Of a stretch of DNA of 64,000 nucleotides, positions 51,122-60,473 are shown one piece after another. The DNA is taken from contig CAVVUF010000001.1 in the NCBI GenBank assembly GCA_963751425.1, positions 310,001 through 374,000 of the forward strand, given 5' to 3'. The position numbers were made by a program, and so were the translations under genes. Positions within the stretch are counted from its first letter, which is position 1, and each line of letters starts with the position of its first letter. Under the pieces are notes generated by a model, which saw only the letters and a program-made list of their open reading frames with translations, had not been told where the DNA came from and did not search any database. This stretch comes from CAVVUF01 sp963751425. Its GTDB lineage: Bacteria; Chloroflexota; Anaerolineae; Anaerolineales; UBA4823.

Positions 51122-51595
51122 ATGAGCTTCCACCACAATCTGGATCAATGGCTTTTTCAGTCCCGTAAGGAAAATTGCCCCTACTGCCGCAAAGACGAAG
51201 ACCCTATGCAATCCAGCACATTAAAAATGTTCAAATTTTCAGAGCTGTGTGCGCATCCCCAGGTTTGCTTGAAGGGAACTTGTTACCTGATCGCAAAAGA
51301 ACATTATGTAGAATTATTTGATATGGATAGCCTTGCCCTTTTAGGCTTCATGCAGGAAGTGCAGGTGGCGGCTAAAATTTTAAAGCAGGTAACCCAGGCT
51401 GTTAAAATTAATTATGAAATGCATGGCAACTCCGCTCCACACCTTCACCTGCATCTTTTTCCTCGCACTATGAATGATCCCTTCGCAGGGGTTCCAATTG
51501 ATTACAATCGGATCCTTCCCCCAGTTTATCAAGGGAACGAATTTGATACTTTTGTGAGGGGCATGCAAGCTAAGCTGCACGAGATCGACATTTGA
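51122..51595 (+). CDS. HIT-family nucleotide hydrolase/transferase
   Basis: This 157-residue protein has the histidine triad in APHLHLHLFPRT near residue 106. An unusual CPYCRKDEDP motif near residue 18 could bind zinc. HIT proteins hydrolyse or transfer nucleoside monophosphates from dinucleotides. It is a stand-alone gene. Confidence 0.88.
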   Translation: MSFHHNLDQWLFQSRKENCPYCRKDEDPMQSSTLKMFKFSELCAHPQVCLKGTCYLIAKEHYVELFDMDSLALLGFMQEVQVAAKILKQVTQAVKINYEMHGNSAPHLHLHLFPRTMNDPFAGVPIDYNRILPPVYQGNEFDTFVRGMQAKLHEIDI

Positions 51596-51655
51596 TTTGC
51601 TCAGGGTGGTGTGTCAGGTGGAAATCATGCTACAATCAGCGAAACAGGAAAGCCT

Positions 51656-52698
51656 ATGCCCATCCACCCGCAGTTCAAACAACATGCTTCTTTATTCAAG
51701 CTCTCCGGGGCCATCCTGGTGCTGTTCCTCACCCTCTCCTGCCTGACGCCAGCCCAGATGCTCCACGCCGCCCAGACTGCCGCCGCACAGGGAAAAGCCA
51801 TCGCATCCACCCAGCTTCCGGCAGTTAAACAGACTGCCGAGCTTTCGGTCACCGAGATTGGCCCGCCACCAGAAATCTCCGAATCCTCCCTGGCAACCCT
51901 GGTGGCGGAGGCCGCCTCTGACCACCCCAATGTGGAGGTACAGGTGGCCCGGGATAAGCTCAAGAAGGTGGAAGCCATGAAGTCACCCTGGAACCAGGTG
52001 GATGCGCCGATCAAGAGCGCCCCAGGTCAGCGCAGCGCCAGCAGCTATGCCAACGTGATCGACCAGTTCGATGTGAAAGCGGCTGCCTTTGCCGAGCGCT
52101 ACGTGGCGGGCGGAGCGAACAGCTCCGAGCCGCGCGACGGCATTTTCGCCGGCGATGTGATGCGCGCCATGGGTGTGCCCCTGCCTACCAAGGGCAACCT
52201 GGGCAAGGGGGGTACAAATATGAAGTATACCGACCCGGAGACTGCAGCAGAGTGGCTGCAGAACGACTACCTCAATAAACGCATCCGTTGGGTCACCTCC
52301 CCCGAAGACCAAGGCCTTGAATCCGATTGGGGCCAAATCGACGCCACCAAACCAGAAGGATTGCGCAAGCTGGTGGAGCATGTCAACGCTGGCAAGCCCG
52401 CCCTGGCCTCTAACTCCAACCATATCGCCGTGATCCGCCCGAACCAGATGAATCCGCAAAGCTGGAAGGAGCTGCTTAATCGCCCAGGCGGGTCTGGAAA
52501 ACACCTTGAAAGATACGCTGGGCATTAATTTCATCGGCACCCCGCAGTTCTTTATCCATGAGTGAGGACGAGGCGCATCTCTACCCTGAAGTCAAATGGC
52601 TCTTCATCCCGGTCAAAACCCAGACGGGCATAAGCGACATCCGCCAGCTCCTGGCGCTGCGGGCGGAGACCAAGCGCCTGAAAACCTTGACAGACTAG
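51656..52698 (+). CDS. Exported CHAP/NlpC-like protein lacking the catalytic Cys (frameshifts)
   Basis: About 345 residues. A signal peptide (FKLSGAILVLFLTLSCLTP) precedes a region RDGIFAGDVMRAMGVPLP, then DPETAAEWLQND and NHIAVIRPNQMNP. The order resembles CHAP-like peptidase domains (CNIFAWDVxRAMG ... GHxAVVRP), but the Cys position holds Asp/Gly, so it is probably inactive. The frame breaks near 52490, then reaches a stop at 52563, while a 46-residue frame beginning ATG 52558 (EDEAHLYPEVKWLFIPVKTQ) continues to 52698 and is probably the true C-terminus. A -10-like TACAAT lies at 51631-51636. Confidence 0.6.
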
Positions 52699-52715
52699 AA
52701 CAATTATTCTATAAT
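52687..52715 (+). promoter_or_regulatory. Consensus sigma-70 promoter
   Basis: TTGACA (52687-52692) and TATAAT (52710-52715) have the ideal 17-base spacing. The -35 overlaps the end of the previous gene. It points to the VOC gene at 52786. Confidence 0.85.
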
Positions 52716-52785
52716 AGACCGTAATTATCCAATTTCACTTTCAATGTAGAGGGATAGCTTGTTTAATAGATTAGGAGAAAAGGTT

Positions 52786-53244
52786 ATGCTAAAAATCACC
52801 CCCTTCTTATGGTTCGATGGCCAGGCCGAAGAAGCCATGCTTTTTTACACCTCGATCTTCAAGAATTCAAAAGTCCTCAATGTCTCCCGCCTCGGCGATG
52901 GTGGCAAAGCTATGTCGGTCAACTTCCAGCTCGAGGGTCAAGAGCTGATGGCCTACAACGCCGGCCCCGAATTCAAGTTCAACGAGGCCATCTCGTTGTT
53001 CGTGAGCTGCGAGACGCAGGCAGAAGTCGATGAATTGTGGGCGAAGCTCACCGAGGGCGGCGAAGCCGTGCAGTGCGGCTGGCTGAAAGACAAATTTGGG
53101 CTGTCCTGGCAGATCGTCCCTGCGCAGTTATCGGACTATCTCGGTGGTCCAGACCCTGCCGGCGCCCAACGCGCCATGCAGGCCATGCTCAAGATGGTCA
53201 AGCTCGACATCGCTGAGATCAAAGCGGCCTATGAGAATGAATAA
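52786..53244 (+). CDS. VOC-family (PhnB-like) protein
   Basis: About 152 residues from ATG 52786 (TAGGAG upstream at 52772-52777). It begins MLKITPFLWFDGQAEEAMLFY and contains DKFGLSWQIVPAQLSDYLGG, typical of the 3-dmu-9/PhnB VOC group. A TTG start at 52759 is possible but less likely. It is preceded by a consensus promoter like that of the other VOC gene at 34511. Confidence 0.88.
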   Translation: MLKITPFLWFDGQAEEAMLFYTSIFKNSKVLNVSRLGDGGKAMSVNFQLEGQELMAYNAGPEFKFNEAISLFVSCETQAEVDELWAKLTEGGEAVQCGWLKDKFGLSWQIVPAQLSDYLGGPDPAGAQRAMQAMLKMVKLDIAEIKAAYENE

Positions 53245-53287
53245 GATCAAATGAAGTGCACGGAAAATCTTTGAAAAAGTAAAATAA

Positions 53288-53710
53288 ATGAAGCAACATA
53301 CTTTCCTTAAGAAACTGCAATCCGCCCCGGCGGCCTCCTTCCATGTGCTTGAGCCAGCCAAGGCGAAACGCATGAATGCCAAAACGTTATACATCCCCTG
53401 CCCGGAGGATGTGGCGAAAGTCATCGCCGCCATTCCACCCGGAGAGACCCGCACCATCGTCGATCTGCGCCGCACGCTGGCTGCGCAGGGGAATGCTGAA
53501 ACCGCCTGTCCGGCTGCCACCATCAAATACTGGAAGTGGCTGGCGCAGGCATATGGTGAAGCGCTGGTGGCCGATCCCAGGTTTGCTGTGCCCTGGTGGC
53601 GGGTATTGAAAGATGGCAAGCCCAGCCGGCACATGCCGGGAGGCGTGGCAGGGCAATTGGCCCTTTTGAATTCCGAGGTAGGGGCGGGAGGGTCCCGCCC
53701 AGGCTCCTAA
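53288..53710 (+). CDS. Alkyltransferase-like (MGMT-fold) DNA-binding protein
   Basis: This 140-residue protein has the winged-helix layout of MGMT: IPPGETRTIVDLRRTLA, then VPWWRVLKDGKPSR, then MPGGVAGQLALLNSE. In MGMT the active site is PCHR; in ATL proteins it is PWHR. Here it is PWWR, so it cannot transfer alkyl groups and should act like ATL, flagging O6-alkylguanine to excision repair. The C-terminal tail EVGAGGSRPGS is coded by a hairpin repeat (53679-53700). It is a single gene with no visible partner. Confidence 0.7.
   Translation: MKQHTFLKKLQSAPAASFHVLEPAKAKRMNAKTLYIPCPEDVAKVIAAIPPGETRTIVDLRRTLAAQGNAETACPAATIKYWKWLAQAYGEALVADPRFAVPWWRVLKDGKPSRHMPGGVAGQLALLNSEVGAGGSRPGS
53679..53700. 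repeat. GGGGCGGGA hairpin repeat at the end of a gene
   Basis: GGGGCGGGA and TCCCGCCC pair around GGG. The element encodes the last ten residues of the ATL-like protein and may act as a terminator-like or REP-like hairpin. Confidence 0.6.
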
Positions 53711-53774
53711 GGCAAGATAACCCCGTTCCCGCAGATATCAGGAGGCGTGTTAAAATCAGGAACCTTCCAAAATT

Positions 53775-54770
53775 ATGCCAGCCTCTTTTCCCGTCATCGC
53801 CTCCACCCTATCGCCCCAGGCTTTCGTCGACGAAATCCTGCCGGGTTTTGGGATCGGGGCTATCCGGGAGTGTCAATTCTACTCCGGCGGGTTCAACCAC
53901 ACCTACCGGATCAAGACCGTCGATGGCAGCACCTATTATTTGCGGGCTTACCGCATCCAGTGGCGCACACTGGAAGATATTCTTTACGAGCTAGACGTGC
54001 TCAATCACCTGAAGCACAAGGGTTTCCCGGCTGCCAAACCGGTTCCTTATAAGGATGGCCAGCCCTACTGCGCGGTGCCAGCCCCAGAAGGCGTGCGCTA
54101 TTTGGCGCTCTTCACGGAGGCGCCCGGGCCTGAAATTACCTATGCGCATGAACCCGAAAAAATCGCTTATCGCTACGGGCAGGCTGTGGCCTGCATGCAC
54201 ACTGCCCTCGCTGATTTCAACAGCCCGCACCCGCGCTTCCAATTGGACCTGGATTATTTCACCCTCCAGCCGCTGCAGTTCATCGAGCCATTCCTGATTG
54301 ATCGACCAGAAGACTGGAAAACCATTCAGCAGTTTGCAGAATCCCTGCGAAAGCAGATCCTGGCGCTGCCAGCAGAAGCCCTCGAAAAAGGCTTCTGTCA
54401 TGGAGATTTGCAGGGCTACCATGCCAACGTGGCTCCGGATGGCACGCTGACCTTCTTCGATTTCGACTGTGGAGGATACGGCTACCGGGCTTACGACCTG
54501 GCAGTCTTCCTGTGGTGCTGCCGGCTCCAGGATGCGGTATCCGCGCGCTGGGAGCCGTTCTTGAAAGGTTACCGCGAGACCCGCCTCATCCAAGAGCTGG
54601 ATGTGCAGGCAGCTCCCTTATTTGTCTGTGCCCGCTATCTCTGGCACATGGGCGTGCACACCCAAAATTCTCCCGATTGGGGCATCGATTTTCTCAATGA
54701 TGAATACTTCGATACGCACCTGCCCCGGCTGAGAGAAGCCGGAAAAGATTACCTGATGTTAGATTATTGA
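53775..54770 (+). CDS. Phosphotransferase (APH/choline-kinase-like)
   Basis: This 331-residue protein has GFNHTYRIKTVDGSTYYLRAYR near residue 40 (nucleotide loop with Lys), CHGDLQGYHANVAPDGTLTFFDFDCGG near residue 213 (catalytic HGDxxxxN and metal Asp). It belongs to the aminoglycoside phosphotransferase/homoserine-kinase-II superfamily. The acceptor is unknown. It ends 13 bases upstream of the isochorismatase gene and may be co-transcribed. Confidence 0.85.
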   Translation: MPASFPVIASTLSPQAFVDEILPGFGIGAIRECQFYSGGFNHTYRIKTVDGSTYYLRAYRIQWRTLEDILYELDVLNHLKHKGFPAAKPVPYKDGQPYCAVPAPEGVRYLALFTEAPGPEITYAHEPEKIAYRYGQAVACMHTALADFNSPHPRFQLDLDYFTLQPLQFIEPFLIDRPEDWKTIQQFAESLRKQILALPAEALEKGFCHGDLQGYHANVAPDGTLTFFDFDCGGYGYRAYDLAVFLWCCRLQDAVSARWEPFLKGYRETRLIQELDVQAAPLFVCARYLWHMGVHTQNSPDWGIDFLNDEYFDTHLPRLREAGKDYLMLDY

Positions 54771-54783
54771 CCAAGGAGATGCC

Positions 54784-55443
54784 ATGGAACCCTATGTAAC
54801 CCTGGACAACCTCGATGTAAAAACCGCCTCCTGGCTGGAACATATCCGCCCCTACAACGTGCATGCCATGCAGTTGAACGCAGCCAAAAGCGCCCTGCTC
54901 GTGATCGATATGCAGGTGTTTTTCCTGGCAGAGCATTCTCCATCCTTCACTTGCGGCGGTGTGGCAATCATCCCCAAGGTGAAGCGCCTGATCGAGGCTT
55001 TTCGGCAAGCCAAGCGCCCGGTGATCTTCTCCCGCCACGTCCACCACCCCGACGACCTCGACAGCGGGATCATGGGCTGGTGGTGGCAGGGGAAGTGCCT
55101 GGAAGGCAGCCCGGAGAGCGAGGTGCATCCCGAGCTGGCTCCCTTGCCGGGCGAGAAGGTGGTCTTCAAGCACCGCTACTCGGCTTTCTACAACACCGAC
55201 CTGGAGACCGTGCTGCGCTGCTTGAAGGTGGAGGACCTGGTCATCACCGGGCGTGATGACCAACATGTGCTGCGAATCGACTGCCCGCGATGCCTATTTC
55301 CGCGATTACCGGGTGTTCTTCCCGGCCGATGGCACCGGCTCGATCAACGAGGAGATGCAGCTCGCCAGCCTGATGAACCTGGCGCTCGGGTTTGCCCATG
55401 TGACGACGAGCGAGGCAATCGCAGACTCAGCTCAGAGGAGGGT
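54784..55443 (+). CDS. Isochorismatase-family cysteine hydrolase (frameshift)
   Basis: About 220 residues. Catalytic residues are Asp in ALLVIDMQVFFL (near residue 42), Lys in VFKHRYSAF (near residue 127) and Cys in MTNMCCESTARDA (near residue 161). These form the DKC triad of cysteine hydrolases. The frame breaks near 55255. After the break the frame runs on without a stop into the DinB gene; a frame ending TAA at 55441-55443 would stop just before it. Confidence 0.8.
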
Positions 55444-55447
55444 AACT

Positions 55448-55966
55448 ATGACCGATTCGTACAGAACCGAATTTGTCCAAAAGCTTGAGGCAGCCTGGGA
55501 GGAGATCGAAGCTTGCCTGGCTTCTCTGACCGAGAGCCAGATGACGGATACCTTCGATGAGCAGGGCTGGAATGTAAAAGACCATATCGCCCACCTGGCC
55601 GCCTGGGAAGAATCGGCTGCACTATTATTTCATGGAAAAACACGCCACCAGACCCTCGGCATCGATCTGGGTGAGTTTACCGGGGAAAATATTAACGCTA
55701 TCAACGCAGCTGTCCGGGAGCGCTGGCAGCCGCTCTCTACCCAAGCAATGCTTGAGAGATTTCACAGCATTCATAAATCGCTCATGGCATCGGTTGCGAA
55801 ACTCGCAGATAAGGACCTCAACCAACCTGCGGCTGCGTTTTTTCCGCAGACCCCTCCCGGCGAGAGCCGGCGTGTGCACGAGATCATCAATGCCAATACA
55901 ACCTACCATTATCAAGAGCACCTGGAATGGATCAGAACGCTAGGGGAAAGGGGAAAAAACGTATGA
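55448..55966 (+). CDS. DinB/ClbS-like four-helix protein
   Basis: This 172-residue protein starts at ATG 55448, seven bases after the strong site AGGAGG at 55436-55441. The YRTEFVQKLEAAWEEIEACL start and GWNVKDHIAHLAAWEES block are the metal-binding DinB fold (His near residue 43 and others at the C-terminal YHYQEHLEW). Such proteins can be thiol transferases, or colibactin-protecting hydrolases (ClbS). Its TGA overlaps the next ATG (55963-55966). Confidence 0.85.
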   Translation: MTDSYRTEFVQKLEAAWEEIEACLASLTESQMTDTFDEQGWNVKDHIAHLAAWEESAALLFHGKTRHQTLGIDLGEFTGENINAINAAVRERWQPLSTQAMLERFHSIHKSLMASVAKLADKDLNQPAAAFFPQTPPGESRRVHEIINANTTYHYQEHLEWIRTLGERGKNV

Positions 55967-56346
55967 ATACTGCCACCACCCCCATGATCATCATCACCCT
56001 GGCTTTAGTCTTTTATTCTATCGGCGTGTGGAGCGAGCGCATCCAGGGCAGGCTCAAACCCTGGCACCTGGCTTTCTTCTGGCTGGGGCTGGTGTGCGAC
56101 ACCTGGGGGACAAGCTTGATGATCGATATGGCTGGCGGGCTGACCTTCGATATTCACGGCGTCACCGGGGTGATTGCCATCCTGCTGATGATGGTCCATG
56201 CGGTTTGGGCAACGATTGTGCTGATCAAAAAAGACGAGAAAGCCATCCGCAGCTTCCACAAGTTCAGCCTCTTCGTGTGGTTCGTCTGGTTGATCCCTTA
56301 TCTCAGCCCGATGATTGTCAATCTGCCCGAAATTCGAAACCAATAG
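55963..56346 (+). CDS. HsmA/TIGR03987-like membrane protein
   Basis: This 127-residue protein has four hydrophobic helices (for example MIIITLALVFYSIGVW and GVTGVIAILLMMVHAVWATI). It resembles the TIGR03987/HsmA family of unknown function with the VCDTWGTSLMIDM block. The start overlaps the DinB stop (ATGA), so they form one transcriptional unit. Confidence 0.8.
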   Translation: MNTATTPMIIITLALVFYSIGVWSERIQGRLKPWHLAFFWLGLVCDTWGTSLMIDMAGGLTFDIHGVTGVIAILLMMVHAVWATIVLIKKDEKAIRSFHKFSLFVWFVWLIPYLSPMIVNLPEIRNQ

Positions 56347-56365
56347 CAGCCAGGAAGGATAAACG

Positions 56366-56785
56366 ATGCAAGCTTATGCACTCAATTCCGGCGAAGGCTG
56401 GGTTTACCGCTACGGCGTCGATTTTGTCGTAAAAGCGGGCGAGGTCCAGGCGGGTCGCAGTGCGGCTTTCCTGGAATATGTCACCCAACAGGGCGAGGAA
56501 CCGCCCCCTCACACCCATCCTGCCGAAGACGAGATGTTCTACGTGCTGGAGGGATCGCTCACCTTTCAATGCGGTGAAGAGGGCTTCGACTTGGAGAAAG
56601 GCGGCTTCATCTTCCTACCGCATGGCATCCAGCATGGTTATGAGATCCGCAGCCCTGAACCCGTCCGTCTGATCGTGGTCACGGCGCCAGTCCGAGAGGC
56701 AGAAAGCGGCGGTTGGGGAGGCTTTGTGAGCGACCTGGAATTGAGCCAGGGCCAGCTCATTGCAGAGCCTGGAGAGCGCGAGTAA
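56366..56785 (+). CDS. Cupin-domain protein
   Basis: This 139-residue protein has the two cupin motifs: PPPHTHPAEDEMFYVLEG near residue 49 (His, His, Glu metal ligands) and LPHGIQHGYEI near residue 88. It is a small soluble cupin; the ligand is unknown. It begins 20 bases after the membrane-protein gene. Confidence 0.88.
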   Translation: MQAYALNSGEGWVYRYGVDFVVKAGEVQAGRSAAFLEYVTQQGEEPPPHTHPAEDEMFYVLEGSLTFQCGEEGFDLEKGGFIFLPHGIQHGYEIRSPEPVRLIVVTAPVREAESGGWGGFVSDLELSQGQLIAEPGERE

Positions 56786-56937
56786 TCCCCTTCTGTTATC
56801 AGAATCGTTAGCTATCCGATCATTAATCGAAACAGCCAGGTAAAATTCAATGCGGTTGTCTCAGACTTGCCGCACTTGATTTCAATCCGGAAATGCTGAG
56901 CAGCGGAGAAATCCGTAAAATTTTTAGAAAGGTTCCT

Positions 56938-58219
56938 ATGCCCACCAAGATAACGATGAAACTCCTGGCCTCCATTACCGCACTTGTCTTCTTCATTACA
57001 GCCTGTTCCAGCCCACGAACGCCAACACCTCCGCCTCCACCCACTTCCGAGCCGGAAGCTGCGGTCCTACCCACCGCCGAATCTACCCATGAGCTGTATG
57101 CCGGGTATACCGAAAATCCCAGCCTGCCTTACGTGATCATCCATCGAAGCGGAGAGAGCATCACCGCCCTCCAGGACATGGACAAATCCAATTTTTCTGG
57201 CCTGGTCTGGACCTCCGCCAGCGGCCAGTCCATCACCATCTACGCAGACAGTACAGGGCTGCCCACCAGCGCCGTTATCGGGGATGAAATCATCCTATAT
57301 TCCAACTTCACCGATGATGCGGTGGACTTAACTATCATTCACCCAGATGGCAGTCAAAGAGTCGCTGCAGGCAGCTCGGAACACCGATCTGCTCAGTAAA
57401 ATCACTTCTTTTGGCCCCGTCACCCGAAAACTGGCTGCCTACCGGCTGCCGTTGGAGCTTGACAAATGGTTCCCCATCAAAACTTTGCTGTACATGATGG
57501 AATCGGGTCTCTGCGTAGCTGCGTTCCCCACCACTGCAGTAAACCCGTTGATCGGGATCCCCATGATGGCAGAAGCCTGTTCTGGCGCCGTTCTTGAAAC
57601 ATTGAACCAGGCTGGTAATATCGCTCACATGGATGTTGGAAGTATCGAAGCCTTATCCAACGGGTTGGATATTCAAGAATGCTCCATGACAGGCTCTCCT
57701 ATGGCTTGCGCCAATGTGTTCGTTGATAACGCAGAACAGCAAGATAAAAACGCCAAAGCCAAGATTTCTAACCCTCCGCCCGAGCCCGCCCCTGCTAAAG
57801 TAAAAATCACCGCCCTCCCAGGCATCTACCCCATTGGGAGGGATTACTTCACAACAAGCCCAACAGGCTGGAAAGTGACGCTGGACAACATCGAAGTTTT
57901 ATATAATGGCAATATCCGGGTGAATAATACTTGGACCAACCTGAACAAAGAGTGTGCTCATCAAGGAGACTGCGATTTGTCTTGTGCTCAGGAGAACGAC
58001 GATGGCGACGCTCCGATGCAATTAGCGGACGGCAGGCTGGTACCTCCCATCGAAACCAACTGCACCCAGGCACGCGGCCAGGGCTGGAATGTGATGCCTG
58101 GTGAGACGTTCAACGATTGGGCAATCTACCCACCCGTGGAAGATGCAGCGCAGCCCTTCATGATCATCTGGTTCGGGATGGGCAACGTGGATCATATTGT
58201 GCTGGTGCCGAATCCATAA
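56938..58219 (+). CDS. Lipoprotein of unknown function (one frameshift)
   Basis: About 426 residues. ATG 56938 begins a lipoprotein signal (LLASITALVFFITAC; lipobox FITAC at residues 18-22). A proline-rich linker (SPRTPTPPPPPTSEPEA) follows. The middle has two four-Cys stretches (CSGAVLE, CSMTGSPMAC, CAHQGDCDLSC). The frame breaks near 57350 (DGSQR-VKESLQ). No family is recognised. It is attached outside the membrane. Confidence 0.7.
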
Positions 58220-58277
58220 AGCAAAGAGTAGAAAAATGGCGGAAGTCCACAAAATGTTGGTGTAAAATAGGCAGATC

Positions 58278-58706
58278 ATGCCCGATCCCATCCCCAACCC
58301 CATCTATAAAATCCTCATCACCGTTCCCGCCGCGGCAGTGGACGAAAACGGGCACGTCAACAACGTCCAATACGTGCAGTGGATGCAAGATATCGCCGTC
58401 CAGCACTATACCCACCTGGGCGGGGTCACGCCTACCCAGGCAACCGGCGCCACCTGGGTGGTGCGCTCTCACCAGGTCGAATACTTCCGCCCAGCTTACT
58501 TGGGCGAGCAGATCGAGGGCCGCACCTGGGTGGCCAACCTGCGCCGGGTACGCTCCCTGCGGCGCTACGAATTCGTGCGCCTCTCCGACGGGGCCACCCT
58601 GGTGCGCGGCGCCACCGAGTGGGTCTTCGTCGACGCCCAAAGCGGCAGCCCGCGCCCTATCCCGCCCGCGGTTGCCCAGCTCTTCACGCTGCTCCCCGAT
58701 TCATAA
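58278..58706 (+). CDS. Acyl-CoA thioesterase (4HBT hot-dog fold)
   Basis: This 142-residue protein has the 4-hydroxybenzoyl-CoA-thioesterase pattern: DENGHVNNVQYVQWMQDIA near residue 20 (Asp and His/Asn catalytic region) and RSHQVEYFRPAYLGEQI. It hydrolyses acyl-CoA thioesters in the cytosol. It is a single gene. Confidence 0.88.
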   Translation: MPDPIPNPIYKILITVPAAAVDENGHVNNVQYVQWMQDIAVQHYTHLGGVTPTQATGATWVVRSHQVEYFRPAYLGEQIEGRTWVANLRRVRSLRRYEFVRLSDGATLVRGATEWVFVDAQSGSPRPIPPAVAQLFTLLPDS

Positions 58707-58992
58707 TAAGAAGCTCGCCTAATTCTTTTGAACTGGAGGGTGTTAAGGCTTGCCCTGACCTTCCACATGCTGATAAGAATCCTGCTCGTCACGAATGTCA
58801 TCACTGGTCTTTTGACTTATCGTGGCAGGGTCAGAAAAATGTTATCAAGAAAACAGAATCGGTTATATAATATTAAGAGCAAGGCTCTTTTTAATCAGCT
58901 TAAACGGGGTGGAACTGACTTTGTCCTATGCAATCTGCGCTGGATAGTTCAAAAAGGATCCTCAATCAGACAATCGAATAAGTGAGGGAATA
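58707..58992. other. Intergenic spacer, possible remnant
   Basis: A frame in this stretch reads DLPHADKNPARHECHHWSFD, but it has no start, ribosome site or family support. I call it non-coding, possibly a truncated gene. Confidence 0.4.
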
Positions 58993-59715
58993 ATGAAAAG
59001 GTTATCTTTGCTAACGCTCGTATTTGCGGTTCTATCAACTGTGTTTTTTCTATTGTTGATCTTTTTTCGCCTCCCATTCCAGTCTTATCCCCTGTTAAAC
59101 TGGCAGGATATCCTCGATATCCTGACCCCTCTGGTGCTCATCCCGCTCTACTGGTTGATGTTTAAATATGCTTCCAGTGTTATCTCCACCACGCACGAGG
59201 AAATCACATTCATGGTTCTATCCGCACTGTGGGTCGTGGGTCACAGCATGCACCTGGCTGCCAATGCAATTGACAACTTGATCGAGAGCCTTGTAAAACA
59301 CCAAGTAATCGACATTACTGGGACAGATATATATGCACTCACTTACTTCCTCGACGAACACCTGAGTCACTACCTGTGGCATATCGCCGTCTTGGGGCTG
59401 GCCATTTTGCTCATTTACCGTGAGTGGCGTCATCCGGCGGGAGTAAAAACGACCTGGTGGTTGACCGGCCTGGCAGGCTTCATCTACGGCTTTACTTTAT
59501 TCTGCATCTTTCTCGAAGGGCAAACGACAGCACTTGGTCTACCTTCCGTAGTAATCATAACCTTGTTCATCTTGATCTGGGGGCGCAAAAAGCTTTCACA
59601 ACAACCAATTCTCGCCTTTTTCTTCATTGCCAGCCTTACAGCGCTCTTACTCCTTTGCGGTTGGGGTTTGTATTGGGGCGGCTTCCCTCAGTTTTCAGAG
59701 GTGGGCTTGATCTAA
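58993..59715 (+). CDS. Integral membrane protein with seven helices
   Basis: This 240-residue protein has seven hydrophobic segments, for example LLTLVFAVLSTVFFLLLIFF, EITFMVLSALWVVGHSMHLA and LAFFFIASLTALLLLCGWGL. A HSMHLAAN and HLSHYLWH histidine set lies inside or near the membrane. No family is recognised. ATG follows GTGAGGGAATA. Confidence 0.7.
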   Translation: MKRLSLLTLVFAVLSTVFFLLLIFFRLPFQSYPLLNWQDILDILTPLVLIPLYWLMFKYASSVISTTHEEITFMVLSALWVVGHSMHLAANAIDNLIESLVKHQVIDITGTDIYALTYFLDEHLSHYLWHIAVLGLAILLIYREWRHPAGVKTTWWLTGLAGFIYGFTLFCIFLEGQTTALGLPSVVIITLFILIWGRKKLSQQPILAFFFIASLTALLLLCGWGLYWGGFPQFSEVGLI

Positions 59716-59798
59716 GCGGGTTAACCCCAAGCAAGAAATCATTCGCTGGAAAGAGTGGGGGAAAATTAAGGCTGTATCCAACGAAACCAGTTATTACT

Positions 59799-59867
59799 TT
59801 TCACACCGCAGACCTGGATGAAGCCACACGGGCAGCCATCATCCAGGTCTGCATCGCCGCGTCCATT
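59799..59867 (+). pseudogene. Short N-terminal remnant resembling a GNAT gene
   Basis: A frame here reads FHTADLDEATRAAIIQVCIAA, which matches the usual beginning of a GNAT acetyltransferase subgroup, then loses similarity. It is probably an old truncated gene upstream of the PNPOx-fold gene. Confidence 0.35.
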
Positions 59868-59935
59868 TCCGCACCCGGGCAAGCTTCACAACCCAGCCCA
59901 TGCGCTTTGGGCGTATAATTTATCCAGGAGGAGCG

Positions 59936-60459
59936 ATGGCTTTAAAAAACGCATGCCGGGTAAAATGATCTTCAGGGAAATGAGACGGAAAAAGCAATTA
60001 TTATCCAAAGCGGATGCGATCGCCATTTTAAATTCGTGCACTTCGGGCGTTTTAGGCCTCACAGGCGATCACGGCTACCCTTACACAGTTCCGCTCAGTT
60101 ATGTTTATAAAGACCACAAATTGTTCTTTCATGTTGCCAATGAGGGTCATAAGATTGACAGCCTCAAAAGAAATGACCGAGTTAGCTTTTGTGTTATCGA
60201 ACAAGATGTCGTGGTGCCAGAAGCTTTTTCCACCCTTTACCGCAGCGTGATCGTTTTTGGGCGGGCGAGAATCCTCACTGCAGACGATGAGCGAAGCGCA
60301 GCCCTTCAAAGCCTGCTTGAAAAGTATTCTCCGGGCTTTATTGAAGAAGGACAGCGCATCATTGAGCGTGAGTGGGATCGGGTTTGCCTCGTCGAAGTTG
60401 CCATTGAACATATGACGGGCAAAGCAGCCATCGAATTATTGAAGCAGAAAGAGAGCTAA
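59936..60459 (+). CDS. Pyridoxamine-5'-phosphate-oxidase-fold protein (NimA-like; frameshift in start)
   Basis: About 174 residues. ATG 59936 follows the strong site AGGAGGAG. Restoring one A in the A6 run at 59945-59950 gives MALKKRMPGKMIFREMRRKK; otherwise ATG 59965 is the first in-frame start. The fold is flavin-binding: KADAIAILNSCTSGVLGLTG, YPYTVPLSYVY, LFFHVANEGHKID. NimA-type proteins reduce or bind flavin substrates and give nitroimidazole resistance in anaerobes. It is followed by a GNAT gene 14 bases later. Confidence 0.8.
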
Positions 60460-60473
60460 ACCACCAGGGTGCC

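Noticed and set aside
58728..58985. Short hypothetical gene between thioesterase and membrane protein
   Set aside because: Competing frames in the same stretch, no ribosome site and no conserved domain; treated as a remnant.
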